Notes: generated by a model from the sequence alone, not told the origin. Counted from the stretch's first letter, positions 48,444-59,423 are shown. The stretch is 64,000 bases of DNA from Castanea sativa (GCF_040712315.1 NC_134024.1:25308658-25372657); one strand, 5' to 3'. A program made the numbers and translations.

Positions 48444-50976
48444 ATGGGAAAATTCAAGTGTCTAGTTGATACCGCCGCTGGGATGGAAGGCTTTAGAGCC
48501 AAATACCATATTCCCAGCGACGTAGGATTAGAATATTGCCCGGCAACAGCCGTGGCCGGTTCTAAAAAGGAGGGAGAGGTTATCATTCCTATGATAGCCT
48601 TTATAGAGGGTGGGATGACCCTTCCAATGAAACCTGTAACTAGGGAGTACCTTCGCAACCACCGGTTGTGTCCCGATCAATGCCTCCCAAACGTTTTTAG
48701 AGTGTTGGGTAGTGTAGATGCTCTAAACGAGCAAATGGGTTTAAACCTCACATGGCACGATGTCGTGTTCCTATATGAGTCCCATAAACTTTCTAAGGTA
48801 GGTTATTATATTAAGTCTCGGTCCAGCACCGTTAGGCTAATCTCCTGTCTGCCCAAGTCAAACAAAGGCATGAAGGACGACTACTTGATCGTGTCTGGGA
48901 ACTGGCACGACGGCTTCCACTGCCCAGTTCAGTGGGGGGATCCAGGTGCGACGCCGTAGGATTAATCTCCCCACAACACAACTTCTCCTAACACACACAG
49001 AAATGCGTATTCGTACTTACTTAAATTTGTTAAATATCTATGTAAATCTGACCAAGTTTGTTTGTTTTGACGTCTTTTTTGCAGATAAGCAACACGTGCG
49101 TCCTCGCCTAAGTCACTGTAACATCGCAGATCTAAACCGGGTACTTCGCTCCGAGGTGTTCGTTAGTGAAGACCTACAACTCCGAGCTGCTCACCTTATT
49201 CTAGGGTACACCCCCCTTTCCAAAGACTTTCAGGAGATAGAGAACGCCATAATTGCTGGCGACCGAAGACGAAAGAGGATAAACGTAGCTCGGCCCCACT
49301 TTTTGGACGACCGTGACCTCCCGGACGCTCCTAACACCATTTTGTACAACCGGCCGATAGCAGCAGTCCCTCTCGCCGTGCACTCACAAGCAACTGTCGT
49401 TCCAGAAGAGCAGGTGTCTTCTTCATACACACTTGACGACGAGATAGATCAATTCCATCTCGAAGACACCGAGAGACCTCGCGGGAACCAGTTTGTGGTA
49501 CTTTCCGACGAGGAGGAAGAAGCCACCGAGGCCTCTGGAATCGCAGGGTTTGTAGTTGCCCTTCCCGAGGACGAACTTGAGGAAGACATGGGAAGAATGG
49601 AGGGTCTCCTCACCAATAGGGCTGCTAAGGTTGCCGAGAAAAAGAAAGGGACATCTCAAGTTCCCCCAGCTTTACCTCCTCCTCCTCCTCCAGCTGAGCC
49701 AAAACTGCCAACCGAGGATCCTAAGAAGAAGAGGAAGGGGGATAACGAGGGGACGATTACTAAAGACCCCAAGAAACCACGCCAACAACTCCCACCGGCC
49801 CAGCATCAGAAGCTGGACAAGGGCAAGGGTAGAGCCCGTTCGGCTGAGATTGGGGAAATCAGGGACGAGGCTGAAGTGCGACGAGCACCGACCACCTGGT
49901 CCCCCGATTTAAGACTGGACGGCGCTCCCATCTCCTGCCAATCCAGTATAAGGGCAGTTCAACAAGGCCACGCCCACCACCTGGCCGAGGTCTTGGAACG
50001 CCCTCTTCTGCTGCCCAAGGACATGGAGACCTTGGAAAAGATGGGCCAGCCACAACTATTCCTCTCACTAAAAAGAGACTTAGCGTTGGTAAGTATTTCT
50101 CCTTTTAACAATATTTATAAGTAAGTTTGTTTTTTTTTTGTTTTTTAACTCCATCATACTTTACCACAGGCTATTCAGGAGGTCTTCGTAGCTGAGAAGT
50201 TTATTGAAGACACTCGGAAAATAGCCAGGACTGAGCTCGAAATCAGGATGGAAACTGAGAAGTCCTTGGGCACAGCCCTTGCTGCGAATGAAAAGTTGAC
50301 CTCGGAGGTGGCTGATCTGAGGAGAGAGAAAAATGGGGTCGAGTCGAATTTGATGACCATGAAGACCCAGATAGAGGGACAGCGCAAGCTCCTTCGTGAA
50401 AGAGATGAAGAGCTCTCCCAAACTCAAAGGGAGTGCTCGGATCTAAAGAAGGAACTGGAGTTAATGAAGAAAGAAGCCAGCTCCTTCCAACTTTCTCTCC
50501 TCGCCGCCAAGCAGGCAAGTTTTGACGAAGGGGTAGCAACCACCGAGGAACAGCTGACAGAGGAGTTTGCGGCTTTATGCCGCGATTACTGTCAAAAAGT
50601 ATGGGGGGAAGCTTTAAACGTAGCAGGAGTTCCCCAATCTTCGGATTTGAGGAAATCCGAGAACGTTTGGCTTCCCCTAGAAATACAGGAGATTGAAGAG
50701 GCTCCTGCTGTTACTCCTACCCCTGAGACAACTCTTCCTGCTCTACCTCCAATGGTCCCACAGCAAATTCCTGATCCTACAGAAACTTCTGGTTCCAATA
50801 AAGAAAAGGAAGGAGGAGTGGATGCAGAGAAGGACTTGAACCAGACAGTGGAACCCAACGTCCTCCCAACAAAGACAGCGGATAAAGGAAAGCAGGTTAT
50901 GACTCCTTTTGAGCTGGAGTTGAGAAAGACCGAGGGTACTAGTACCTCTCAACAAGATCCTCCTCCAACAGCTTAG
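48444..50976 (+). CDS. Spliced antisense extra gene of element B, intact
   Basis: Three exons: 48444-48945, 49085-50088 and 50170-50976, total 2313 nt, 770 residues. Introns are GT-AG (GTGCGA...TTGCAG, 139 nt, phase 1; GTAAGT...CCACAG, 81 nt, phase 0), and the frame is open throughout. Exon 1 encodes a globular-looking domain (MGKFKCLVDTAAG, EGEVIIPMIAFIEGG, VFRVLGSVDALNEQMG, DDYLIVSGNWHDG). Exon 2 begins with LNRVLRSEVFV-type sequence, then an acidic stretch, a proline run and a basic NLS-like PKKKRK. Exon 3 is coiled-coil-like (METEKSLGTALAANEKL and on) with a proline/threonine-rich tail. It lies antisense to gag-pol between the tandem array and the 3' LTR, the known place for extra ORFs in Tat elements. 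Function unknown. It may belong to the 'putative gypsy type transposon' family, from memory only. Confidence 0.8.
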
Positions 50977-51540
50977 GACTTAGCTTAGGGCTTCTCTTTT
51001 TCCATTCTTTTTTTGTTTTTGAATTATATGTTGTAATGCATATTCAACTGATTAATGAAGAACGATTTCGTTTACTTTTCACTTGGATTGTGTCTGCTTT
51101 TACTTTATTCTTTTTGTACTTATTACAAAAGTTTCCCATTAAGTCATATCAACAGTTTCTCAGAGTATAAAAATCTAACTCCAAGGATTGCACAATCATA
51201 ACTTCCACATAATCATGCGTATATTATTAAAGATTTAATACAAGGTGACATGGTTAATTCATTTGAATAATGCCTCGATTAAGAAGAAGAGAGGGCCTCA
51301 TAAGAAGAAGAGAGGGCCTCATATAACGATTAAACCCTTGTAATGCATAGCTCTGTTTCTAGTAAGATGTAAGAGCCGATGACCATTCCTTACACAATCA
51401 GAAGTTAACTTTACGATTTGAGTTAATAAACAGTAACGTATTAACATCCAGACACAATCAGAAGTTAACTTTAATCAAGGTCGTAGTCCGAAGATAAATA
51501 TTAAGCAATCTTTCGTTTAATTCTTAAAAATTGTAACTGT
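50977..51540. other. Spacer between antisense gene and tandem array
   Basis: AT-rich, likely the 3' untranslated region of the antisense gene. Contains a 21-bp direct duplication (AAGAAGAAGAGAGGGCCTCAT, about 51280-51321) and a repeated ACAATCAGAAGTTAACTTTA (about 51396 and 51453). Degenerate relatives of the array unit precede the array. Confidence 0.6.
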
Positions 51541-52446
51541 AAATGTTAATTTTTCGAAAGTAGGAGGTCCGAAGACCTGGCATAACTAAGGTTCTGTTTA
51601 ACAAATGATAAGACATCAATTTCCACAAGGTTTGTGATCCGAGGACTGCACTTAACCAAGTTTCTGTTTGATTCTTAAAAATTATCACTTCAAATGTTAA
51701 TTTTCCCAAAGTAGGAGGTCCGAAGACCAGGCATAACTAAGGTTCTATTTAACAAATGATAAGACATCAATTTCCACAAGGTTTGTGATCCGAGGACTGC
51801 ACTTAACCAAGTTTCTGTTTGATTCTTAAAAATTATCATTTCAAATGTTAATTTTCCCAAAGTAGGAGGTCCGAAGACCCGGCATAACTAAGGTTCTGTT
51901 TAACAAATGACAAGACATCAATTTCCACAAGGTTTGTGATCCGAGGACTGCACTTAACCAAGTTTCTGTTTGACTCTTAAAAATTATCACTTCAAATGTT
52001 AATTTTCCCAAAGTAGGAGGTCCGAAGATCCGGCATAACTAAGGTTCTGTTTAACAAATGAAAAGACATCAATTTCCACAAGGTTTGTGATCCGAGGACT
52101 GCACTTAACCAAGTTTCTGTTTGATTCTTAAAAATTATCACTTCAAATGTTAATTTTCCCAAAGTAGGAGGTCCGAAGACCCGGCATAACTAAGGTTCTG
52201 TTTAACAAATGAAAAGACATCAATTTCCACAAGGTTTGTGATCCGAGGACTGCACTTAACCAAGTTTCTGTTTGATTCTTAAAAATTATCACTTCAAATG
52301 TTAATTTTCTCAAAGTAGGAGGTCCGAAGACCCGGCATAACTAAGGTTCTGTTTAACAAATGAAAAGACATCAATTTCCACAAGGTTTGTGATCCGAGGA
52401 CTGCACTTAACCAAGTTTCTGTTTGATTCTTGAAAATTATCACTTC
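51541..52446. repeat. Six-copy 151-bp tandem array in element B
   Basis: GTAGGAGGTCCGAAGA recurs at 51560, 51711, 51862, 52013, 52164 and 52315, always 151 bp apart. Each unit has two half-units: TTAATTTTCCCAAAGTAGGA... and CAATTTCCACAAGGTTTGTG..., both with GTCCGA/ATCCGA and TTCTGTTT words, so the unit is a dimer. The half-unit matches the ~80-bp repeat of element A. Confidence 0.95.
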
Positions 52447-52500
52447 AAGCGTCAGAGCTACTCATAACTTTGAAATACAAACTGAGAAAAGCTCATTTTA

Positions 52501-54728
52501 TTAATAATAATACCTTCTAAGATTATTTACATTCCATGGACGTGGTACAATCCGTTCGTCTAGATCGGCTAGCCTATATGACCCTATGCCTGCTACTGAA
52601 ACAATGCGATAGGGGCCTTCCCAGTTAGGTCCCAGCTTACCCCAAGCCGGGTTCTTAGAAGTGCCTACAACTTTCCTTAATACAAGATCACCAGGTGCAA
52701 GTGGTCTTAGCTTCACATGGGCATCATATCCTCATTTTAGCTTCTGCTGATAATAGGCTATCTGGACCATAGCTGCCTCACGCCGTTCCTCAAATAAATC
52801 AAGACCTTTCTCTAGAAGTCCCTCGTTATTCTCTGGGCTAAAAGAACTTGTCTTTAGAGTAGGAAAACCAGATTCCAAAGGTATCACTGCCTCGGCTCCA
52901 TAAGTCATAGAGAATGGCGTTTCTCCAGTGGATCTGCGTGGTGTGGTCCGATACGTCCACAGGACATGAGGGAGCTCCTCTACCCATCTACCTTTCGCAT
53001 CGTCCAACCTCTTCTTGAGCCCGTTAACTATAACCTTGTTAACGGCCTCGGCTTGTCCATTTCCCTGAGGATAAACAGGGGTGGAATATCTGTTTATGAT
53101 ACCCATGTCACCACAATACTTCCTAAAAGCCTTACTATCGAACTGGACACCATTGTCAGAGATGAGTGTGTGTGGTACACCAAATCTAGTAACGATGTTT
53201 TTCCATATGAATTTCTTCGAATCGACATCTTGGATATTGGCTAAGGGCTCAGCTTCAACCCATTTAGTGAAGTAGTCTGTTCCCACCAGCAGCCATCTTT
53301 TGTTGCCAACAGCCCTCGGAAATGGCCCTACAATGTCCAAGCCCCACTGTGCGAAAGGCCAAGGGCTGGAGAGAGGGTTAAGAACCCCTCCAGGTTGGTG
53401 GATATTAGGGGCGAACCTCTGACATTGATCGCATTTTCTAGCATAGTCCTGAGCTTCCCTCTGCATATTAGGCCACCAATAACCCTGCGTCAGGGCTCTA
53501 TGGGCTAAAGACCTTCCCCCAGTGTGGCTCCCACAAATTCCCTCATGCAATTCCTCCAGTAATGCCTCTGTTGATTCAGGGTGCACACATAACAAATACG
53601 GTCCTGAGAAGGATCGTTTGTATAGCTTCTGGTCCTCGGATAACCAGAAACGCGGCGCCTTTCGACGTATCTTTTCTGCTTCAGCCTTGGCTTCGGGAAG
53701 AATGTCATTTTTAAGAAAAGATATGATCGAATCCATCCAACTAGGACCAAGCCTTATTAGATGGATGCGAGGTGCGTTAGCAATTACAAGAGAAGGTTCT
53801 ACCAAATCCTGAACGAGGATAACCCTCGGTAAACCTTGAGCCGAGGATGTTGCCAACGTAGCCAAGGAATCTGCGTGAGTGTTTCCACTCCTAGAAACGT
53901 GAGCTAAGGCAAAGGAGTCAAATTCGGCCTGCTGGCGTTTGACCTGGGCCAAATATTCCTGCATTCTGGGGTCTCTAGCCTCCATGGTTCCCATGACCTG
54001 GCCGACCACCAACTGAGAGTCCGAGAACACGTGGATTTCCTTGCCACCCATCTTATGTACCATTTGCATGCCTACCAAGACTGCTTCATATTCGGCCTCG
54101 TTATTAGTAGCCGAGAAGGCCAATCTCAAAGATTTTTCGAAGACAATTCCTTCAGGGGACATTAGAACAAGTCCAACACCGGACCCTCTTTGATTAGCAG
54201 CCCCATCAACATAAACTCTCCAAACCGAGGGCGATACGTCTGTGATCACACCAACTGATTTCTCACCCATGTGTGCTTCTTTTGAAGTTTCTTCTATCAA
54301 TGGTTCAGTAAACTCTGCCACCAAATCTGCGAGGACCTGTCCCTTTACCGATGTGCGAGGCCTGTATTTAAGATCAAAGGCTCCCAAAATGGTTCCCCAT
54401 TTTGCCACCCTGCCAGAGTAATCAGCACTACGCAACACAGCCTTAAGAGGCAACTGGGTCAAGACAACCACAGTATGAGATTGGAAATAATGAGGAAGTT
54501 TGCGCGTGGCGTGGACTACAGCCAGAAGTGCTTTTTCCAAGGGCAGATAGCGCACCTCGGCCTCATTCAAGGACTTACTAACGTAGTAGATCGGTCTCTG
54601 TACCCCGCTTTCATTCCTTATAAGGACTAAGCTCACCGCGTGAATAGCCACGGCCAGATAAGCGAATAGAACCTCGTCCACTTCAGGGCGAGATAAAATA
54701 GGTGGCCGAGAAAGATATTGCTTAAGCT
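52501..54728 (-). CDS. Element B RNase H, second RNase H and integrase
   Basis: One frame from about 54728 to 52734 (ATG at 54681), then an in-frame TGA (52734-52732) where relatives have arginine, continuing to 52501. RNase H (about residues 1-130) has RPIYYVSKSLNEAE. The second RNase H has all four acidic residues (YVDGAAN about 157, NNEAEY about 193, FSDSQ about 219, THADSL about 268). Integrase has an H-H-C-C finger (ELHEGICGSH about 390, CDQCQ about 425), then D (GLDIVGPFP about 458), D (ISDNGVQF about 517) and E (GNGQAEAV about 554). The tail after the TGA has GPNWEGPYRI. Catalytic residues are intact, but the TGA cuts the integrase tail. Confidence 0.9.
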
Positions 54729-54729
54729 G

Positions 54730-55893
54730 TTAGAAAGCTAATTCGCAGTCTTCGGTCCATTGAAACCCTTTCCACCTGTGCAACAACTGAAAGAAAGGAT
54801 GACACCGATCTGCTGACCGAGAAATAAATCTATTCAACGTAGCAATCATTCCAGTCAATTTCTGAATCTCTTTTGGGTTCCTAGGCGGCTGCAAATTCTG
54901 AATAGCCTTAACTTGCACTGGGTTTACCTCTATGCCCCTATGAGTAATCATAAATCCCAAGAACTTCCCAGATCCTACGCCAAACGAACACTTAGAGGCG
55001 TTAAGGCGCAATTTATACTTCCTTAGCACCTGGAATGTGTCGGCCAGATCTGTCATGTGTGAAGGTACTGTCTTACTCTTCACGACCATATCATCCACGT
55101 ACACTTCGATGGTTTTCCCCAGTTGCTGTTCAAACATTCGGGTCATCATTCTTTGATAAGTAGCCCCAGCATTTTTTAATCCAAATGGCATGACCTTGTA
55201 ATGATAGTTCCCGGTTGGCGTAATGAAAGCAGTTTTCTCCTGATCCTCTAACGCCAAGGGAATTTGATGGTAACCCTGGAAGGCGTCCAAGAAACTCATC
55301 CGAGGATGTCCAACAGTAGCATCTACCAGTTGATCAATCTGTGGCATTGGGAACGAATCTTTAGGACAGGCCTTGTTCAGATCAGTAAAGTCCACACATA
55401 CTCTCCACTTGCCGTTCTTCTTCTTGACAACAATAGTATGGGCCAACCATTCAGGGTAGAAAACCTCTTTGATAGCCCCCGCCCTTTTGAGTTTAAGAAC
55501 CTCTTCCTTCACAGCCTCAGAATGTTCTCGGGAAGATCGCCGAGGTGGCTGCCTCCTCGGAACAATGGCAGGATTGACGTTTAAACGATGGCAAATAAAG
55601 TTCGGATCTACGCCTGGAGCCTCATAGGGGTCCCACGCAAAGACATCTAAATTATCTTTCAGAAATTCCAACAACTCCATCTTCTCTTGGTGTGGCAAAA
55701 GTATGCCAATTTGGAAAAACCTCTCCGGATCATCTGTTATTATAAACTTCTCTAACTCCTCACAAATAGCCTCGTCTCCTGCCATCGCCCTGTGTGCCTC
55801 CGAGCCGTTAATTGCTATGACTCTGGATGGGCAAGGTTGATGACTCAATTTCGACCGACGAAGCACCGCGGCGGATATGCACCGCCTAGCCAC
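54730..55893 (-). CDS. Element B reverse transcriptase
   Basis: Open for 387 codons. KWRVCVDFTDLNKACPKD (about 163), LDAFQGYHQ (about 202), FGLKNAGATYQ (about 237) and the catalytic YVDDM (about 265) are all present. It ends at a TAA (near 54729) directly before RNase H, where relatives continue in frame. Upstream it is joined to protease by a one-base frameshift in a four-G run (plus strand C run near 55926-55929). Confidence 0.9.
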   Translation of the reverse strand: MARRCISAAVLRRSKLSHQPCPSRVIAINGSEAHRAMAGDEAICEELEKFIITDDPERFFQIGILLPHQEKMELLEFLKDNLDVFAWDPYEAPGVDPNFICHRLNVNPAIVPRRQPPRRSSREHSEAVKEEVLKLKRAGAIKEVFYPEWLAHTIVVKKKNGKWRVCVDFTDLNKACPKDSFPMPQIDQLVDATVGHPRMSFLDAFQGYHQIPLALEDQEKTAFITPTGNYHYKVMPFGLKNAGATYQRMMTRMFEQQLGKTIEVYVDDMVVKSKTVPSHMTDLADTFQVLRKYKLRLNASKCSFGVGSGKFLGFMITHRGIEVNPVQVKAIQNLQPPRNPKEIQKLTGMIATLNRFISRSADRCHPFFQLLHRWKGFQWTEDCELAF

Positions 55894-55915
55894 TACCCGG
55901 CCGCCGAGGATTTCC

Positions 55916-56320
55916 TCAACGTGCTCCCCGAGGGAATTTCACCTTAACATGTAAGGTAGAGTAGACAGCTCCCAAGGCGAGTAACCATGGCCTGGCGAGG
56001 ATGGCCGTATATGGAGAGTACGCGTCAACCACAATGAAATCTACCTCAACCGTTTCAGTGCCGGATTGAACGGGTAAACGGATCCGTCCCTTCGGCATAA
56101 CGGCCCTTCCTTCGAAGCTTATAAGTGGGGAGTCATAAGTGGTTAAATCTTCCAACTCCAATCTTAGCCCTTTAAATAGATCAGGGTACATGATATCTGC
56201 ACCGCTGCCCTGGTCTATCATCACCCTCCTCACATCATAGTTCCCTATTCTGAGGGTAACCACAAGAGCATCGTCATGGGGCTGGATAGTCCCTACCTTA
56301 TCCTCCTCGGAGAAACCCAA
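55916..56320 (-). CDS. Element B protease region
   Basis: Contains VMIDQGSGADIMYP, the aspartic protease active-site block in the DQGSG form also seen in A, then LPVQSG and VVDAYSPYTAI. Ends at a stop caused by the one-base shift noted for reverse transcriptase. Confidence 0.85.
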   Translation of the reverse strand: MGFSEEDKVGTIQPHDDALVVTLRIGNYDVRRVMIDQGSGADIMYPDLFKGLRLELEDLTTYDSPLISFEGRAVMPKGRIRLPVQSGTETVEVDFIVVDAYSPYTAILARPWLLALGAVYSTLHVKVKFPRGAR

Positions 56321-56329
56321 GACAGTAAA

Positions 56330-57811
56330 GTGCTCTTTAATCTCTTCGGCTTGCTACCCACATCCTCGGCCCGCGGATGGGAAACCGCCATAACCCTAGT
56401 GGGACCCGAGCCGGTCCTACTGTGTGCGGCGAAGATAACATTAATTGTTCCCGGCTTGGCCGAGATGAACCGTTCCTCCGATTGTTTGAACCAACTTGAC
56501 CGACCTGCCCGGTGGGCCGACACAAGTGCCGCTTTAACTTTCCCTCACCGACGAGCCGCTCTAGATGGTTCCACAGGTCCGACAGGTTCTCGGTAGTGTG
56601 GCCCACATCCCGATGGTACCGACGAAAAGGTTTTGATTTCTTCTAGCAGGGTCCCCCGCCATCTTGCCGGGCCATCGAAGAAGGGTTCTTTACGAACTTT
56701 TTCTAATAACCGATGCACCGGTTCTCGGAACACGCATTTACAACTGGGTGCCGCCGAGCCGGATTGTCCGAAGTAATCCCTCCTCGGCTTGTTGTGATAT
56801 CCGTCCGACCTAAAATCCCTTCTCTCCCCGCGGATAACCTTCTCCTTTCCTTTCCCCTCGCCGTGGTCTTCCTCTACCCTCTTATATTCATCGATACGAT
56901 CCATAAGACGGCGTACACTCGCGTACGGGCTTTTTCGTCAAAGACTTTCTCGTGTCGTGATCGCAGGGAGGCCCACCTTAAAGGTATTAAGCGCCACCTC
57001 ATCAAAGTCGCCGTCTATTTCATTGAACATCTCCCAGTATCGGTCGGAGTATGCTTTCAGTGTCTCCCCTTCCTTCATGGCCATGGATAGCAACGAGTCC
57101 AATGGCCGAGGGACTCTGCCACGTAATGAACCGCGAAGCAAATGCCCTAGTTAGCTCCCCAAATGAGCCTACGGATCCTGATTTGAGACCGTTAAACCAT
57201 CTCATAGCCACAGGTCCCAAGCTAGAGGGGAAGACTTTACACATCAAAGTCTCGTTGTGAGAGTGCACTGCCATCCTCTGGTTGAAGTGACTCACGTGCT
57301 CCACCGGGTCAGTCCGGCCATTATAGATGGTAAACGTGGGCTGGGTGAACCTTCTAGGAAGCCTCCCGCTCTCAATCCTCCGTGAAAACGGAGATTTAGA
57401 GAGTTGGTGCAACGCCCTACTCATGGTATCGTTACCTAAGCCCCTAGAACGAAACTTCTTACGTCTGCGTGTTGGTTGATCGTCTTCTTCACCGGAGGAT
57501 GTTGCGCTGGTGGGGGAACATGACCTTGAACTGTACCCAACTCCCCTATCCTTCTCTGAGGAAGAACTAGACGAGGACGGGGAAACCTTACGCTTCGCGC
57601 GACGTAACTTCCTCTTTAAACGATTAATTTCCCTCTGCATGGATTTAGAACCCTCATCGTGAGTAGTACTACCTCCTCCATGAGTATGGCTAGTGCCTGG
57701 GTATTCCGTATGGACGCTTCCCTCACGATCCCTACGATGTTCAAGACGTTCAAAGTGATCTTCCGGTTGTGATCCTTGTGACTCTGCATGGTGAGAGCCT
57801 AAGCCTGCCAT
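56330..57811 (-). pseudogene. Element B gag, frameshifted
   Basis: First piece 57811-57020 (ATG near 57811) with a serine-rich and basic N-terminal part and RFTQPTFTIYNGRTDPVEHV, the gag core start. A shift near 57120 moves the frame to DSLLSMAMKEGETLKAYSDR. Further shifts lie near 56930, 56900, 56610 and 56450; MDRIDEYKRVEED and DVGHTTENL blocks fall in different frames. With at least four shifts, no full gag can be made. Confidence 0.85.
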
Positions 57812-57838
57812 AATATCCCTACCTCTTCTAGACTAGAC

Positions 57839-57856
57839 TCCCCACAGACGGCGCCA
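57839..57856 (-). other. Element B primer-binding site
   Basis: Minus strand TGGCGCCGTCTGTGGGGA, two bases inside the 5' LTR. TGGCGCC pairs with a tRNA 3' end GGCGCCA; a tRNA-Asp-like primer is plausible. Confidence 0.85.
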
Positions 57857-57858
57857 AT

Positions 57859-58606
57859 TGTAAGTGCACAATTGCACCTGGACCCAAGAACAGTTGTGGG
57901 CTCAGGCCCAATGAGCCTTAAACAATACAAATTTGTAGAGTGTGGGTTTGAAACCCAGGTTAGAAGTATTTGGGGATTAAATGACAAACTAAGGATTTCG
58001 AATATTTGGAAACAATAAGGAATATTATAAATTGGCCTCCTCGGACGTAAGCCGAGAGCTGTTCTTATATTATATCCCCTTCTTAGTCTTTATCTTTCTT
58101 TTTAGGTTACAAAAATCCCCCTTCTTCTGCCTTAAATTGCTCTTTATATACTACTCTTTTGAATGCTTTGTACACGTGTTGCCTCACCTCTCCCTTAGAC
58201 TAGATATTTCTTTTCTCAGTGCCTTTGAATAGTAACCAGAAGTTTCTCTCCCACTGTTCAGGTGTCACTTCCCCATAAATGCGGCCAGGGTGGTAGGTGC
58301 AGGGTCTTTAATGTGGAGGTAGCAGCCTTTATCTTTGACATTTCTTCCACACCGGTGCTTCTGGGACGTTCTAGGGTTCACCCCTTTTAACCATTGGCCT
58401 TAACCATGTCATTCCCTAATCTTTACTATGAAATCCCGAGTTCTTCAACATTTATCCGAGGATAAGGTCACCCTCGGCTGGATCCTCGGATCCTCGGCGT
58501 ATGGGCCGACTCATAGTACTAACAGTTTCCAAACCCAGGATCAGGTCGGCCTTCCTTAACACGGCCCACAAGGCCCATGTTCCCATCAGGATCTTTTTGC
58601 CCCCCA
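57859..58606 (-). repeat. Element B 5' LTR
   Basis: 748 bp, same length as its partner; four substitutions counted by eye. Starts TGTAAG, ends CCCCCCA before CACAC. Confidence 0.95.
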
Positions 58607-58611
58607 CACAC

Positions 58612-58703
58612 AACAAGTTGAAGATTTTGCAAAGAGGGTAAAGGACTTCATGAGACTACTTTGTAATGTTGTATTCATGGAGTTGCTAAGAGTAAATGCA
58701 GAG
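58612..58703 (+). other. Exon-like fragment in the Helitron
   Basis: Joined across element B, a frame is open from about 47090 through 58612-58703, including VEDFAKRVKDFMRLL and a GTAAGG donor-like site at 58704. This may be a captured gene piece. Family not recognised; the open frame is short. Confidence 0.3.
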
Positions 58704-59423
58704 GTAAGGAAATGTTGCCATTTTTCATGCTCTAACTCTCTATGATTATTACTTTATAATATTACAATTTTTTTGTGATCAATAATCAATTTTATATTAA
58801 TGTTGTCATATAGTCCATAGGTATTTTTAAGAAAAAGTATAGTCCATGTGTGAATGGTTTAGATGTTTCCTACTTAATTTTGGAATCTTAGATTGATTAG
58901 TAGAATAATATGGTGTGAGGAAGTGCATTATTCATATTAAAAGTGGCAATTCACATTAATAAGAAACTAAACAAGGGCGTGTAATAACCTCTATACATAG
59001 TGGTGGTGTAACGTTAGTGCATGTGAGAGTTAGAAGACAAAGTTTTGTCTTATTTATTTATTTAAAATACGCATCCTACTTTATTGATACCTATACAATA
59101 CCTATGAGAAACTATTCAAATTCTACTACAATTTATTTGTTCATATCCTGTCAAAATTTGTTTTTTTGGGATAAATAATAAAACAAAAGTAGCTACCGCT
59201 TACCATTACAGTTTTTTTATTATTATTTTATATTTATTTAAAATATGTATCCCACTTGGTTGATACCTATACAATACCTATGGGATACTATTTTAAATTA
59301 TAAAAGAATTTTTCTATTAACTTTTAATTAAAATTTTTTTCATGCATGACTCTCTATTTGTTTTTTTAAATATATGTGATTTTAAATTTAACTATCTTAT
59401 ACAACGCACGGGTTAACGACTAG
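58704..59423. other. Remaining Helitron internal and 3' region
   Basis: AT-rich, non-coding. A duplicated stretch (ATACCTATACAATACCTATG, about 59086 and 59265) is present. Ends with the CTAG terminus at 59423. Confidence 0.5.

Larger units (their letters stand above)
47188..58606 (-). mobile_element. Element B: young Tat-type Ty3/Gypsy retrotransposon
   Basis: 11.4 kb. LTRs of 748 bp each at 47188-47935 and 57859-58606, flanked by CACAC (47183-47187 and 58607-58611). By eye the LTRs differ at only four sites, all C/T or G/A. Minus-strand order: gag, protease, reverse transcriptase, RNase H, second RNase H, integrase; then a 151-bp tandem array; then a spliced antisense gene on the plus strand. 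The sense genes carry several frameshifts and two stops, so recent movement probably relied on proteins from relatives. Confidence 0.95.
46811..59423 (+). mobile_element. Helitron interrupted by element B
   Basis: 5' end TCTATATATATATATA at 46811 after A (46810), with an AAAACCGAAGCCTTTGAAG leader; 3' end ACGCACGGGTTAACGACTAG at 59423 followed by T. Without element B it is about 1.2 kb. A paralogous uninterrupted copy of the host sequence lies at about 59684-59780 and aligns with 46757-46810 joined to 59424 onward, supporting both ends. The 3' hairpin is weak. Confidence 0.65.

Noticed and set aside
48946..49084. Open frame running through the first intron of the antisense gene
   Set aside because: It has no ATG at its start, and exon 1/exon 2 join cleanly in frame with GT-AG ends.
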